Assembly: GCA_021845945.1 (NCBI GenBank)
Contig: JAJZRD010000064.1
Location: 1 to 15,753, forward strand
Source of the DNA: Chloroflexota bacterium
GTDB lineage: Bacteria; Chloroflexota; UBA6077
Length of the DNA: 15,753 nucleotides
Direction: 5' to 3'
Position 1 is the first letter of the stretch; each line of letters starts with the position of its first letter. The notes beneath the pieces were generated by a model that had not been told where the DNA came from, ran no database searches, and was given only the letters and a program-made list of their open reading frames with translations. Shown one piece after another: positions 15,261 through 15,753 of the stretch. The position numbers and the translations under genes were made by a program.

Positions 15261-15753
15261 TTGTCCAGGCTCACCGATCGCACCTGCACCGAAACCTCCA
15301 GCCGGAGCCCCCTCTGGCTCCTTCTCGGGCTGCTGCTGATTCTCGCCGCCCTGCCCGCGGTAGCCTTCTCACAGCCGTCGGATTCCCCCTCGGCGGAGGG
15401 TTGGAGCACCCTGGCGCTCCACACCCCGCGCGACCTCCAGAGTGGGGAATTCCAGAACCTCCAGCTGGAGGGTGAGACCCTCCAGTTGGCAGGGGATGAC
15501 GGCTTCGAGAGCGACCTTCACGCCCCCTTCCGCTTCTTTGGGGTGTACTCCTCCCCAACCATCGGGACGGACACCCCCTTCGGATCCCTCCGCGTCGGCT
15601 TCGACGCCTCGACCTCCCCGGGATCTACCCTCTCCCTGGAGGTAAGGGTGCAGACGGCCGAAGGCAAATGGTCCCCCTGGCAAGAGGTGGAGGCGTCCGA
15701 ACAGGCCTTCTCCAGCCCCGCTGCCGGCGTCGGAATCCAGTACCGGGCCACCC
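15261..15753 (+). CDS. N-terminal part of an exported protein, truncated by the window end
   Basis: From TTG at 15261 the frame is open to the end of the window (164 residues). GGAGG (15249-15253) lies 7 bases upstream. The start is positively charged, followed by a hydrophobic core (about 18-36, PLWLLLGLLLILAALPAVAF) and a likely signal peptidase site after AFS, so it should be secreted. The rest is a beta-rich domain with a repeated-strand pattern such as LRVGFDASTSPGSTLSLEVRV, W-S-P-W and VGIQYRAT, seen at the front of some secreted peptidoglycan amidases and other exported enzymes. The catalytic part lies outside the window, so I do not assign a function. Confidence 0.7.
   Translation, partial: MSRLTDRTCTETSSRSPLWLLLGLLLILAALPAVAFSQPSDSPSAEGWSTLALHTPRDLQSGEFQNLQLEGETLQLAGDDGFESDLHAPFRFFGVYSSPTIGTDTPFGSLRVGFDASTSPGSTLSLEVRVQTAEGKWSPWQEVEASEQAFSSPAAGVGIQYRAT

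Overview
This is a GC-rich bacterial chromosomal window with tightly packed genes and frequent GTG/TTG starts. Gene content (sigma-54 with a Cys-rich insert, GerW/YtfJ-like and DUF5132-like small proteins, a PIG-V-type mannosyltransferase) and several classes of GC-rich dispersed palindromes would fit an uncultured Chloroflexota-like lineage. That placement is inference, since no rRNA or other phylogenetic marker is present.

Layout. (1) 1-4039, plus strand: the tail of an unidentified gene, a two-BON-domain protein, a membrane GAF histidine-kinase-like protein with a degraded ATP-binding domain, and rpoN (sigma-54). (2) 4326-7068, plus strand: argG-argH, the last two steps of arginine biosynthesis, separated by a long GC-rich hairpin. 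(3) 7230-8749, minus strand: a one-helix membrane protein and a PIG-V-like mannosyltransferase in a two-gene operon. (4) 8898-11344, minus strand: a DJ-1/PfpI-family protein, then panB-panE (pantothenate/CoA precursor synthesis). (5) 11596-14163, plus strand: an accessory cluster of small membrane-associated proteins, made of three DUF5132-like paralogues, an HMA2-like protein lacking CxxC, and two GerW/YtfJ-like proteins with C-terminal anchors. (6) 14164-15753: a repeat-filled intergenic stretch, a DUF72 protein, and the 5' part of an exported protein that runs off the window.

The most notable observation is regulatory. Three near-perfect sigma-54 (-24/-12) promoters of the form TGGYAYG-N4-TTGC, each with exactly 10 bases between GG and GC, lie directly upstream of the BON gene (148-162), the kinase-like gene (874-888) and the accessory cluster (11496-11510). 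A fourth, weaker one (13708-13722) precedes the last DUF5132-like gene. With rpoN itself encoded here, the window looks like a sigma-54 locus: the sigma factor, a candidate sensor, and two sets of target genes of unknown job (BON; DUF5132/HMA2/GerW). No AAA+ enhancer-binding protein, which sigma-54 needs, is encoded in the window. The accessory cluster plus its sigma-54 control is the best candidate here for an undescribed system. The arginine and pantothenate genes look like ordinary housekeeping neighbours.
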